Of a stretch of DNA of 46,284 bases, positions 21,664-32,583 are shown piece after piece. Made by a program: the position numbers and the translations under genes. This DNA comes from Phaeoceros laevis (lineage: Eukaryota; Anthocerotophyta; Anthocerotopsida; Notothyladales), in NCBI GenBank assembly GCA_049999765.1, contig JBNGIQ010008371.1, positions 1-46,284 of the forward strand. Direction: 5' to 3'. The notes below the pieces were generated by a model. The model searched no databases. It had not been told where the DNA came from and worked only from the letters and a program-made list of their open reading frames with translations. Within the stretch, counting starts at the first letter, position 1, and every line of letters starts with the position of its first letter.

Positions 21664-24008
21664 TCCCGGACGATGCTCCACCTCCACCCGCATTCCTCAC
21701 CGAATGACCTCTTCTTCCAGCCGGTGCCTCCACCTCGTCCCCGCCTCATGTCCCCGCCGGAAAATCGCAGCCGCATTGCCACATTTCTCCTCCCCGGAAG
21801 CTTCCAATTGCAGGCGCCCGCTGGAGCACAGGAAGAAATCGCAGACGCGCCGCTGCGGGAACAGGAAAAAGGGCTGGCGGGGCATGGCGGCAAGCTCGTC
21901 TTAAGGGGCGGGCCAGCAGGTTGCTCTCCGCGCGGCAGGCAGTCGTGACGGTGTCCGAGAATTGCACCACTCCATGATGATGCACACCTCCAGTTGACAC
22001 AAATCTATTTCTGGTAAATCCCAGATTTAGCTACCAGTCGGTGGGATTAAATGCCGTACCTAATTAGCCAGGAATACCCTAATCGCGTGGCGCCAGGTCT
22101 GCCCTCGGGACGGGCTCCTCTCCGGGACCCGTAATTTCCGAATTTCTTAAATGCCACATATAATGTCAACGCCGATGCATCATTCTCGGGACGTTCATGG
22201 TGTATGATCTTTGTCAAACTCTTCTTCTATTCTCGCCTGCAAAACGGAACGGGGTGGGGCCGCGGGGGACTCCCCCGAAGCGTACGCGGCTCAAAAGATG
22301 CGTGGCAGTAGGTTTGAAGGAAAGGAAGGAACTTTATTGAAAGGAAATTGCAGAATATTCGTCGTTTTTAGTAACTTTTCACGGTGCTGTGTGCAACGAT
22401 TAATGGGCGGGTACACAGTACACTACCGTACACTCCTCTGGCTCACGTCTCCGTTGCCTACGCTCCCTGGGCGCCCGTCGCGGCGGGGCTGGTTGCGGAG
22501 TATCATTGCCGCCCCAACGGCGACCGTTTCTCCGTTCCGTTGCAGGATTCCTTACAGTTTTGACAAACACTGATCTTTTCCAAGCTTGGAATGCATATTC
22601 GAAGGTATGCAGAAGGCATGGCCTCGGATTCCGGTGGCAAAAAGGGAAGGTTTCGCAAGGTCGGCCCTATTTGGGCTCTTTGTTGGGTCCCACTAGTACT
22701 CTTCGGACGTTTTAACCTTCCACTTAATTATCATCTGCAGGCATCCTAAGCAAGTACAAGCTTAGTTCTAAATAATCGTAGAGCCCTCTCAATTCGGATG
22801 CCTTCCCCAGGATGGGATGCGTTAACGTTGTTGCCAGGGTTCTGAATCGATGTATCATTCCCTCTCCAATTTTGGAGATCCCAAGCTTGTGAGAGAGAGG
22901 AGCTCCAAAGCGCAGCACGCGGACTAAATTCGTACACTGTCCACGTAACAATATGTCATGACATGGAATTCCATGCTCCTCGGTTATCCTAGCACCCATT
23001 GCAAGCGCTGGAGTTTTGCGTGGGAAGGGCACTTGCAGTAGAAATCCTGTTACTGTAATTGCCTTCTAAATGGAATAGCGTCTACCTGCAGGCCAGCTGG
23101 CCTGAACAGCTGGCCTGCAGCTGCGTGGTCAATACGTATGGCATGCCGACCTCAGCGCGTTCTGGCCATGCCCAGGCCCGCAGCTGGCTGATCAAGAAGG
23201 ACCCAGGTGGAAGGCTACAACATTCTGGGAATCTGTTCAGCCACATAGCTCGACTTTTTTCCAAAACAAAAGGTAGAGTCCTAGAAGGAAGTGCAATCTG
23301 ATTGCTGACACTCACAGGAGGTAAGGCCCCTAGATCCAGCAAGTAAGCACCACGTTCTCTGCAAATAGTGCCATCATCATTTTGTTTAGCTCCCTCACTT
23401 TGAACACGTTAACCTGTCTGCTTATATTAAGCTCTTATATTAAGCTTTTAAATAGTTCTCTTCTGGTTAACTTTTTAGCTCACGCTTGTGTTGCTCGCCT
23501 TTGGTGCAAGTACACCCTTTCCTGTAGTATGTAGGTGCCAGAGGGAAGCATGTCTCTGGTATATAGTAGTTAGGGACATGCTTATGCTTGCTCAAAGAGC
23601 AAGACAATCTATGCTGCGATGTTGCCAACCAGATTGCTGACTACTTCCTGCAGTAATGACTCTGCCAGTGGAGGTATGACAGAAACCTTCCACTTCGCAT
23701 CTGGAGATAGCAATTGACAACAGCCTGTGAGTAGACATATATGCTCCCAGCCAACCATCTTCTACCATACATGTCCGGTAGTTTTGATAAATCGGTTTGT
23801 TTGATGTTGTAGTGCGGAGCCTCCTTGGGAACAATGGGAATAATGTTTAGGTGACAGCAAAACAAGTCTACAACTGGGCAGGTGGGTTGGGTACTAAGTC
23901 CATATATCGACCTTGCAATCACAAGAGTTAATAGCTTTGCAGAATGTAACACTTCAATTGCTATCATGGTCTGCATTAACTTCCATAGTCAGGAGTACTC
24001 AGTGCACA
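21664..24008. other. Upstream region of the bHLH gene and following gene-poor DNA
   Basis: The first few hundred bases are GC-rich and probably hold the bHLH promoter and 5' UTR. Between 22000 and 24008 only unassignable frames were seen, including 22724-23032 on the minus strand. The hairpin at 23086 is listed separately. Confidence 0.4.
23086..23120. repeat. Perfect 14-bp inverted repeat (hairpin)
   Basis: CTGCAGGCCAGCTG (23086-23099) and CAGCTGGCCTGCAG (23107-23120) are separated by seven bases. Confidence 0.85.
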
Positions 24009-24014
24009 GTGTCG

Positions 24015-24262
24015 GGTTTGCTTTTATAGCTGAGACACAAACCTAGGCATTTATGGCTGAGTGTAGAGTTGTGCTATCAACTATAATATTGCTAGCTCGT
24101 GTTAAAGATACATGACTAAGCATGAGTGTGCTGAAATAAAAAGTGCTAGGTTTGCTCTTACAGCTCAGGCAGAAACCTAAGCATCTATGGCCGAGTGTAG
24201 ATGCTATCAACCATAATATTGCTAGCTTGAGTTAAAGATACATGACTAAGCATGAGTGTGCT
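24015..24262. repeat. 134-bp tandem duplication
   Basis: Two diverged copies start at GGTTTGCT (24015 and 24149). Both end with CATGACTAAGCATGAGTGTG (near 24112 and 24241). They differ by scattered substitutions and small indels. Confidence 0.8.
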
Positions 24263-24278
24263 AAATGAACAATGTATG

Positions 24279-24443
24279 CTCTTCCAAAGTTTTAGGCCCA
24301 CATTCACAACAAGCTTGCTTCATTGTAATGTTATAAAATTTTGCAATGTCTTATAATATTTAACAAGTAGGAGTAGGTAGGAACTAAAACAAGGAAACTC
24401 AAGTGTTTCCATGGTTACTTGTAAAATAATAGCTCTACATATC
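24279..24443. repeat. Left arm of a duplicated segment (copy A)
   Basis: From CTCTTCCAAAGTT to TAATAGCTCTACATATC this segment matches 25291-25450 in direct orientation with scattered differences. The TIR element begins exactly where this copy stops. Confidence 0.8.
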
Positions 24444-24913
24444 AAGGTGGGAATTTGACCGGTTTGAAAAGGGTTTTTTGACCCTTTTATTTTGGGGTAA
24501 TCTGGTCGGTGACCCTTTTACTTTGGGGTAATCCGATTGATGGTAAACCGTTTGACCGGTTTGAACCTTTTTAACTAGTTTGACCCTTTAATCCGGTCAA
24601 AAGTTAAAGGGTCAAACCGGTAAAAAGGTTTAAAAAGTTCAAACCTGTTAAAGGGTTTATAACTTTTAAAACTAAGGATGGCTTAGGTTAGTTGGGATGC
24701 TATTCATGAACTTTGGAAGGATTTCAAAGATAGGTGATAGTGGGTTTTTTGGAAGTAGCTTGAAGTGTTTGAAGGTTTAAAAATTTTTACCCAATTTGAC
24801 CCGTTATAACCTGTTCAAACGGGTCAAACCGTTTAGGGATATGACCCTTTTCCTTGGAAGTAATCCGGTCACTTAGTAAACCGGTCAAAACCGTTTATTT
24901 CCCGGGAGGTAAT

Positions 24914-25031
24914 CAGGTCAACACGTGTTATTTTGGAAAAAAAACAGGTCAACACGTGTTNNNNNNNNNNCAGGTCAACACGTGTTATTTTGGAAAAAAA
25001 ACAGGTCAACACGTGTTATTTTGGAAAAAAA
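24914..25031. repeat. 31-bp tandem array with a CACGTG core, interrupted by an N gap
   Basis: Units starting CAGGTCAACACGTGTTATTT begin at 24914, 24945, 24971 and 25002. Each contains the palindrome AACACGTGTT (a G-box core) and ends in a poly-A run. Ten Ns (24961-24970) fall inside the second unit, so the true copy number is unknown. Confidence 0.9.
24961..24970. other. Assembly gap (10 N)
   Basis: Ten Ns inside the 31-bp array. Equivalent 10-N gaps are at 27828-27837 and 29223-29232, and a 100-N gap at 30210-30309. Confidence 0.99.
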
Positions 25032-25290
25032 ATTACATGCCTGGATAGCCTTTTAAAAAAAGGCATCCGAATCTGGCTCTAACTTTTTTCATGACTAATA
25101 AAAAAATCGCGGAACCTGTAGTAGTAGTAGTAGTAAAGTCATGCTGACTCCACATGGGAATCGAGCACGCCGACGCCCTGGTGGTGTACTAGGTGGATTC
25201 GCGGAACCTATAAAACCCTTTTGGCAAACCGGTCAAATTCCCACCTTACACATATGCACGTAGTAGTAGCAAGATGCCGCGCCATACTGT

Positions 25291-25450
25291 CTCTTCCAAA
25301 GTTCTAGGCCCACATTCACAACAAGCTTGCTTCATTGGAATATCACAATTACAATGTCATATATTTAACAAATAGGAGTATGTTGGAACTATAACAAGGA
25401 AACTCAAGTTTCCATGGCTACTTGTATAATAATAGCTACACATATATGCT
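25291..25450. repeat. Right arm of the duplicated segment (copy B)
   Basis: This is the direct repeat of 24279-24443. It continues uninterrupted into TAGCTACACATATATGCTCG, showing what copy A looked like before the TIR element inserted. Confidence 0.8.
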
Positions 25451-25454
25451 CGTA

Positions 25455-25937
25455 TTAGTTTGTGTTTGGAATCGGACATGCATCATGTGAATCTAGAAGG
25501 AAGACCTTGATACTTAAGGAACAATCTACCACCAACCATGCGATGATATAGTAATTTGGACATTCCTTATACATTCTTTGTTTGATGGTCTCTAAGCAAG
25601 CTTTGCATTGTGCAACTGTTGGCATAGTTTGTCTTTGTCCTAAACAAACAGCTCGACTTTGGAATAAATACTTACTGTCAAGAATTGTAGTCTCATCTTC
25701 ATAGTCTGCGCTTTCTATGGCATTTACAGGATTAAAAGTGGAAAATAATTTGTCAATCGTTGCTTGTACTTGTGACCAAATCCACGAGTGCAGGGTGGGA
25801 TTTAATACTAGTGGATAAGTATCAAGACAAACTTTGTTAAGCAAAGAAACATTTGGATTTACTTCTTTAGACATGCTGCAAAACCCGACCATATGTGCTA
25901 GACAAAAACAGAAGAGAAAACTTCTTAAAAATGCCAT
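25455..25937 (-). CDS. Secreted Gnk2/DUF26-like cysteine-rich protein
   Basis: ATG 25937 gives 160 residues and opens with a signal peptide (MAFLRSFLFCFCLAHMVGFC). The mature part has spaced cysteines: NKVC, RAVC, then AQCKACLETIKQRMYKEC and VVDC. The CxxCL...C block resembles the Gnk2/DUF26 fold of plant antifungal lectins and cysteine-rich receptor kinases. However, the spacing before the CxxC is 12 rather than the usual 8, and the N-terminal half is long. The assignment is therefore tentative. The frame is open upstream to 26048, but ATG 25937 is the one followed by a signal peptide. The gene lies in AT-rich DNA, head to head with another small secreted protein. Confidence 0.55.
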   Translation of the reverse strand: MAFLRSFLFCFCLAHMVGFCSMSKEVNPNVSLLNKVCLDTYPLVLNPTLHSWIWSQVQATIDKLFSTFNPVNAIESADYEDETTILDSKYLFQSRAVCLGQRQTMPTVAQCKACLETIKQRMYKECPNYYIIAWLVVDCSLSIKVFLLDSHDACPIPNTN

Positions 25938-26623
25938 ATTGAAACCTATCTCCTTGAGAGGAATAATTATCACCTTTCTGAACAAACTTGAAGGAAGGAT
26001 GAAAAAAATACAAACCCTGTGGCTTGCGTGCAATGTATATATCTTCACAAATTAGTAGTTGATCCGTTAAAGTGTATTACATGTTTTACAACTCAAAAGT
26101 ACATCAATTAATCATTGTTTTTTTATCATGGGATGTGTACCTAATGAGACCAAAAGTTCTATTAAAGGTCATGCGGATGTATTCGTCGATGAAATATAAA
26201 AACCATACCAACTACCTTACAAAGCTATGAATGTGTTACTTCAATTCATTTTCTCTGTAGCTAATACTAACCACAAGTTAATAAGCTATCAGTGGATAAG
26301 AAATTTTACGTTTATTTGTATCCTTTTTATATTTTATTAAAGAGAAAAAATAATATGACCTCGATAATCAAATCAATTAAATCTGGAATATATAATCGTA
26401 TAACATGACTTCCAACTGTTGAGCTAACGATATCAAACAATAGCCTATTTGTTTGGACACTTTTTGTGTTAGTCTTTCTTTAGTTTGGGCACTCCGTGAA
26501 GTTTTTTGCTCTTCCATCTCTAGAATGTTGCCTAGAGGTTACTAGGTTGCACATGATAAACTTCTTGAATTCTTTAGATTTTTTATTCGTAGCAGCAAGT
26601 TGAAAACTATCAAGTTTCCATGA

Positions 26624-27001
26624 ATGCTACCAAACATTGCTATGTCAGAAATGGGTTATTTGCTAAAAGTTGTTATTGCTTTACGGATCTTCTCAATTTT
26701 GTGTTGTGCGCAAGCGGAATGTAACAAAAATAGGGAAATGCCTTCGAATGTGGATTGGTGGTTCAGCATTTACAGTAAAGGGGAATGTCAAGGTGTGTTT
26801 TATAATTTTCAGGGCACTACTCTTGGTTGCATCAACAAATGCTATAATATGAGAGCGGCTTTAAAAGGAGCTCCTGTTATATCGGCAATATTGAATGGAT
26901 CCGTTAACATGGTCTTCTATAGTGGTACAGCATGTAATGGAACACAATCGGATGATCCTACGATCTCTATAACATTTGCAGTGATATGTGGCATTGTGTG
27001 A
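26624..27001 (+). CDS. Small secreted cysteine-containing protein, family unknown
   Basis: 125 residues. ATGs at 26624, 26642 and 26651 are possible; the last is directly followed by a hydrophobic leader (GYLLKVVIALRIFSILCC) and a likely cleavage site after AQA. The mature part has six cysteines in ECNK, GECQG, GCINKC, ACNG and ICG. It also has beta-strand-like segments, WWFSIYSKGE and VNMVFYSGTACNG. It may be a small beta-sandwich apoplastic protein, but I do not recognise the family. No intron is needed. It is divergently oriented from the Gnk2-like gene, about 690 bp away, in the same AT-rich island. Confidence 0.5.
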   Translation: MLPNIAMSEMGYLLKVVIALRIFSILCCAQAECNKNREMPSNVDWWFSIYSKGECQGVFYNFQGTTLGCINKCYNMRAALKGAPVISAILNGSVNMVFYSGTACNGTQSDDPTISITFAVICGIV

Positions 27002-27788
27002 TACTTAATGCAATATTGTTCCATCCATGATCTAAATACATAACATGTGGAAAGATATAATAAGATGTTTTGAAAACAATGTTGGGTCTTTCCTTAGCTT
27101 TATTGCTGGAAATGAAATCAAAGTGAAATGAAATACATTGTATTTTTCCACTCATACCGTAGAAAATTTGTTTCATTAGGCCTAAACATAAGTGCATCAG
27201 TTTCCAACAACATAGCTTATTAATCATATGTGGTTGTAAGGACTTCAAATTTTGTTAGATTCCAACTCCATTTTTGTAGCGTTTTTATCCATATCATCCT
27301 TCTCTAGCAATCTGCTTTAGTAACTATGAGAGAGTTGTTGTTGTCTAAGAATGTGGCAAGGAAGGCCCTACAAGTATGTGCGAGATCTTTGAGAATTATT
27401 TTTAGACTTGTACTTTTGAGATTGCTATTTGACAGTGTCCTTCAATATATTGTGTGTTTAGGAAGTCAAGCTTTTAATAGAGAAAGAGTACAAGTTTAAG
27501 ATGTTTCAATATTTTGTCTTATGAGAATTGTGTTACCTCAACTCCGTAGTATTATCTATCACTCATCAATTGTAATGGGGCTCACCATCTATTTTCCTCG
27601 CGAATCTCACACGAAGTCCTATGTTCATCACGTTACAATACAAGGTGTGATTGTTTTTGCATGCCCTTATCACATATATATAAGGTATCACGTGTAAGAT
27701 GCTCTTATTATCTCTCACACAATTATCACTATCACTATCACTATCTATGCTCAGGCTGTATTTCGTGTGGCAGACAATCGGCTTTTAG
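27002..27788. other. AT-rich intergenic stretch
   Basis: No gene was recognised. A short TATCAC microsatellite lies near 27724-27747. Confidence 0.45.
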
Positions 27789-27945
27789 TGCTTTTCCAAG
27801 GGTCTAGAGTCTAGTGTCTCAAAAGAGNNNNNNNNNNTTTTCCAAGGGTCTAGAGTCTAGTGTCTCAAAAGAGTGTTGTTGTCAGTCTTTCGGTGCTTTT
27901 CCAAGGGTCTAGACTCTAGTGTCTCAAAAGAGTGTTGTTGCTTCA
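27789..27945. repeat. Tandem repeat of about 58 bp, with a 10-N gap
   Basis: The core CTTTTCCAAGGGTCTAGA is present three times (from 27790, 27838 and 27896), each followed by CTAGTGTCTCAAAAGAG. Ns at 27828-27837 interrupt the array, so its real length is unknown. Confidence 0.85.
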
Positions 27946-29181
27946 ATTCTGAGCTTGCCCCATCGCTCTGTCAGCCCATCATCCCGTGCACTTGCCATTA
28001 AGCCAACCATTGTTGCTTAATGGCAACCATTGTTGCTTATTGTTGCTTGCAAGCTACCGTGGGCTAGGGGAGTCTCATCCATGTCGTTATCCATCTCACC
28101 AAGCCAATTGGCTCAGTGAGGTCAGAAATTTTTTATCTAAGAACACTCCCCTTCCTCCTCCTAGGCCTCCTCTCCTTTAGTGAGCAAACCCCACTCCTTG
28201 CTAGCTACGACGTCTCTTGTGTGGTCGATGCATCAAAGTACCGACATGAGCACTCCAGCACCCATATTTTCTTTCCATACTTGTCACCAAGACTGCTTGC
28301 TGTGAACGAGTGCATACCCTTCAAAGCCCTGGCTTTGGTTTGCTCGTGTTTTTCCTTCCCCTCTCCTGGCCTCAAAACCTTCGTTTGTGTGTTCATGCCT
28401 CTCACAATCTCCAGGCATCGGTTGTTTCACACCGAAGCTTTTCTTATTATGTCTTAAGTAAAAACTTTGGTGGTGGTGCACGTGGTGGTGGTCTCGCCGA
28501 AGGCTACCAGGCCAGTTCCGACATATAAATCTCTGACACATTCCCAATTCGAGATGGCTTTGCTTCACATTTGCTGGAGTCAGTCCTGCAAGCTACAAAA
28601 GCAGATGCTACGGTAATCAACACAGTTGCTCACGGGCCTTTGGATTTACCCTGTTTCCTCGTATCCACTTGGAGCTTGTCCATCAGGTCTGTGTCCATCA
28701 ACGAAGTGGTGCCACTTTGAAGCTGCCTCTATGAACCAAGTCCGAGAGTCCGCCACTACAACTTCAAGGTTGCTTCAGAGGTTCACTACTTAACAATCTA
28801 CGGCCCATAGCTGATTATTTGCTCAGCATAGCAGAATCATGTAGCAGGGATGCACGTTCTTGCTTTATGTGCCGCGGTGCGGTTGGTCCCTCAAGCATGC
28901 AAGTCAGCATATCCTACTCCCAGGACCCCACCATCAAATTAACCACTATGAGGGTAGTTGTTGGCTCTTTCTTAGTAACTCGTTCCTCGTCCTCGACCGG
29001 GTGGTACTACATTTGGAATTTGGAGGTTCGGACATCCCTACTGCATAGGGTCCTATTTTGAATGTGAAGATTTGGTCCTTTCTGGTCTCAGAATCCTCGG
29101 ACAAAATGCCTCAGATCTCTAGACGATAGCCAACGTTCCACCTACAGAATGGCCATGGTTCAGAATTATAACCCGATGGTG
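27946..29181. other. Gene-poor stretch, no family recognised
   Basis: Open frames on both strands (for example 28116-28457 plus, 28284-28568 minus) overlap one another and resemble nothing known to me. A small CAACCATTGTTGCTTA duplication lies near 28004-28045. Confidence 0.4.
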
Positions 29182-29285
29182 ATGCCCCCTAAATTATGCC
29201 CCCTAAATTATGCCCCCTAAATNNNNNNNNNNATGCCCCCTAAATTATGCCCCCTAAATTATGCCCCCTAAATGATGCCCCCTAA
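29182..29285. repeat. 14-bp tandem array with a 10-N gap
   Basis: ATGCCCCCTAAATT repeats on both sides of the Ns at 29223-29232, with at least three units on each side. Copy number is unresolved. Confidence 0.9.
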
Positions 29286-30371
29286 ACTCAGGGTGCACCA
29301 CAAATGTGGCAGAAGGTTGTGCCATCTGAGACTTAGTCCAGTATTTAGTCCCTTAAGGCGCCCCGTGAAGTAGCAGCTTAATAGCTATTGAATGATTTTG
29401 AATGAAAGGAACAGTTTCCAAGGATGGTAAACCTCACCCGCCATGACTTCCCTACATAGTGGCTGGATTTGTTGCGGGCCGCGGGCGCTAGTGCTCTGGG
29501 TACTTGGGTACAAATTTGTTGACCATATTGGCGAAATCAGCCTGGGGGCTCGGAAGGATTTGTGTCAATTTTGTGAGGATTTCTCCTGCACTGATGTATA
29601 CCACAGTTGCTGGAGAAGATGATGGGGCATGGGTCCCAGCGCTAGCGCCACACGGGGGCAGATTTTTCCACATACCGACAATGCGAGCTTTTCCTGGAAT
29701 GAGGCGTCTGGGCCCTGGGCGTGAGGGTCTGGGCCCTGGGAGTGATAACAGCGTGAGGTGAGACCTGGTGGATATTTCAGTGCAATTCCGAAGCGACAGA
29801 TGCGGCATGGTTATGGGCTCTGCCGTGGTGCTGTGGTCACGTTAACCCGGGGTCAGGGAGGATGGGAGTGGTTGGTTGGAGTTCTTGCGTTAAAGCAGTT
29901 ACGTATGCGAAGGAGAACCCCGAGGGTTTTCTAGCGCACATTGGAGGGATGATGGCTGGGCGGAGGTCGATCCGGTCCTAGCTTGTAGTATTGTAGGAAG
30001 ATCTGACGGGCCGGCTAGCTGTAGTGAGGCAGATGGGTTGCTTGCTGCGGCGCTTGAGATTTTTGTGAGCGCAGCAGGCTAAGATTTTTGGATCTGTCTG
30101 CGCAGTGGCTAGGTGGCACTGAAGATCGGAGGAGCTGGCGGAGGAGGGAGGTAGAGATCTTGATTCGCAGGAATTTGAGCGGTTCAAGGGACCGCCGGCT
30201 CCAATCTGGNNNNNNNNNNNNNNNNNNNNNNNNNNNNNNNNNNNNNNNNNNNNNNNNNNNNNNNNNNNNNNNNNNNNNNNNNNNNNNNNNNNNNNNNNNN
30301 NNNNNNNNNCGGCTCTGGAGGCGGTGCAAATCTGGGAAGAGAGCTAAATCGGACGGACATTCGGCGGGTAG
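29286..30371. other. Upstream region of the F-box gene with a 100-N gap
   Basis: The 100 Ns at 30210-30309 hide part of the probable promoter or 5' UTR, only 62 bp before the ATG. No other gene was recognised; the minus-strand frame at 29488-29808 could not be assigned. Confidence 0.45.
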
Positions 30372-31900
30372 ATGAGGGCTGAGGAGATGGCAATTGCAGA
30401 GGGAATGGAGGGTGGGAAGCTGACAGAGGGTGTCGCTGAGTCCGCGCCTGTCTCAGAGGCAGGACCCGCGGTCTTGGAAGAAGTCAAGCGCGAGGAAACG
30501 GCGGAGGAAGCGGAAATTTTCGCTGCTTGGGCGGATATGTTGCCCGAGGCTCTGGCCGCGATTTTCAGCAGGCTGTCGTTCGAGGAGCTTATGAATGTCG
30601 TGCCGCAGGTGTGCAAGTCCTGGAGAAAGGCGGCACTGGATCCGTCGTGCTGGCAGGTGACTATCCTCTCCTTTCTTTGCCGGGTTGGTTTTGTGGGAGT
30701 GTCGTGCTGTGCTCGCGGTTCTTGTCGAGCTGTCTCGCTGTGGCGTGTTCTTGGTGCGAAGGAAGGTTATGGTTCTTGGCTGGAAGTGGATGCTGAGATC
30801 GATGTTGCGCCTCGGCTGACTGCCGCTCTTCTGTTCTTGTGAGGTGCGGTTCTTGGTGTGTTTTGTGACCTCGTGCTTGCGGTATGAGCAGATCGTAGAC
30901 CTGTCAAGCTGGAGTACAAGCTGGAGTAAGAAAGGTTGCGACTGGAGCAAGCCGGACAAGGCCAGTGCAATCGATCGCATGGTCAGGCTGGTGGTGGACC
31001 GGAGTAGCGGTAGTCTCCAGGAGCTCACCGTTACCCACGTGGGTTCGGACGACTCTGTGCGATATGTTGCTACGAGGTGCCTTGTTTTCCTCCGCCAGAA
31101 TGTTTGCTTGCCTACATCTTCGGGGAGAGATGGTGTTGAAATCTGAGTCGTTTCGTTTGTAGGAAGTGGAATTTTACGTTGTCTGATCTCCTCCATGTCT
31201 CGATTGTAACATGGTGGCTTGCAAGGTTACTGATGTTGCAAGGTGTTGCGCCTGCTGCAGATGTCCTCAACTGAGGAAATTATTTATTCCACACAGTCCC
31301 ATTTCCGACTGTTGTTTTTTTGGGGATGAGGTCAAGTTTCCAGCTCTTCAGCAGTTAAATATCAGCCAATGTCAGGTTCTGTCGGATGTTGCGCTTGAGA
31401 ATATTGGAAAGAAGGCCACCAACTTAGCGGATCTCAGGAGGCGCATGCGTTTCAGTGCTACTTCATCTCTCCCAGAGAATGAGGCTCTGGCCATTGCTCA
31501 AAACATGCCCAAGCTGCAACACCTGGAGCTGAAATATGGGCAGTTCTCAAAGATTGGGTTGACTGCCATCCTGGACTCTTGCAAGGCACTGCAGTACCTG
31601 GATGTGCGCAACTGCGGAAAGCTGATGATGGATGAAGAGCTTTCTGGGAAGGTGAAGAAGGTGAAGACCGTGCTGGTAAAGCCTCAGCTCAACGATATTT
31701 ATGACCAGGACGATTTGGATGACGATGCGGATGATCCCTGGGAGAGCTATGACGACCGTTATGACGAAATCTGGCTCAGTGACATGGAAGAGTGGTGCAT
31801 GGCGTCACAGCTGGATTCCGATGGAGACGTATTTGACGAAATGTTTATGGTAGACGACATGTTTGTGGATGAAGATAGCTTTGGGGATTGGAGTCCATGA
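30372..31900 (+). CDS. SKIP1-like F-box / leucine-rich-repeat protein
   Basis: Three exons, 30372-30656, 30892-31076 and 31261-31900, give 369 residues, with clean phases (0, then 2). An acidic Ala/Glu-rich leader of ~50 residues precedes the F-box at ~52-95 (DMLPEALAAIFSRLSFEELM...CKSWRKAALDPSCWQ). Next come a DLSSW segment, DRSSGSLQELTVTHV and LRRs (CPQLRKLFIPHS, ALQQLNISQCQVLSDVAL, LQHLELKYGQFSKIGL, LQYLDVRNCGKL). This order matches Arabidopsis SKIP1 and its relatives, substrate receptors of SCF ubiquitin ligases. The last ~60 residues are strongly acidic (DQDDLDDDADDPWESYDD), an extension I do not know from SKIP1. The gene converges on EIN2, about 680 bp away. The unknown sequence upstream leaves the 5' end unverified, but no in-frame coding continuation is needed. 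Confidence 0.85.
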
Positions 31901-32583
31901 GCGTGGCCCTTGCCCTCCCTGTGTTTTGTATTCTTCATGCTCAGTCAGCTGGCTCCGCTGAGCATTCCTACGACATTGTCTTGCGAAGAGTAGGCCCTAG
32001 GGACGGCAGGACTGGTAAACATGTGTATATATGGTTTTAAGCTATTGTTGTGTCTCGTGTTACTCTTGGCACCGGGGCTGTTGTCCCGCAGAGGAATGTA
32101 CACATGTATTTACGATGTTCCTTATGTATTGGAAGTTATGAGTGCATGTGCCATGCTGCTGTCAGGGCTACCAACTGCTCCGTATCTGGCAGGGTGAACC
32201 CCCTGGTTCTCCTTGTGATGAGCTCTTGGGCCCTGTGCACGCCTAAACGCCGGTTGGACGCTTTGAGAATCTCGCTGGCCCTGACAACGAGACTTGGCTG
32301 ACTGATTATTCTAGATCCTGCAGACGGACTGGATGACGCTTTTGGACTCCGTGAGCATCGCTTTCTTCGAGCGTATGACTTCACAGAGCCATCCGCCTGT
32401 ATTTCCATGCTTCTGCAGACAGACTCGAATCTCATGAACCTTTCGCACGCGCAGTTACCGAGTTCTTGCGGGTGGACCCCGGACAGACTCTACGACTTGG
32501 TGGTATATTCTGTTTTGCATGGAGCAACTTGTGGGTTCAAGCGAACAGCACAATCATTGTCGCCCGAAAAAGCTTTGAATTTT
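31901..32583. other. Convergent 3' intergenic region
   Basis: It holds the 3' ends of the F-box gene (+) and EIN2 (-). No separate gene is supported. Confidence 0.5.

Larger units (their letters stand above)
24444..25247. mobile_element. 804-bp TIR element containing a tandem array
   Basis: The left end AAGGTGGGAATTTGACCGG (24444 on) is matched in inverted orientation by the right end up to 25247 (CCGGTCAAATTCCCACCTT). The interior repeats variants of CCGGTTTGACC and ACCCTTTT many times, then holds the 31-bp array at 24914 and the dispersed repeat shared with the lectin intron. Flanks ACATATC and ACACATATG suggest an imperfect target-site duplication. No protein-coding capacity was seen. Confidence 0.7.

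Noticed and set aside
22724-23032. Minus-strand frame of 102 codons
   Set aside because: No family match, no supporting splice structure and no signal or domain.
24914-25031. CRISPR-like array
   Set aside because: Units are contiguous 31-bp tandem repeats with no unique spacers, in plant nuclear DNA.
26967-27248. Minus-strand frame overlapping the small secreted protein gene
   Set aside because: It is antisense to the better-supported plus-strand gene and its AT-rich 3' flank.
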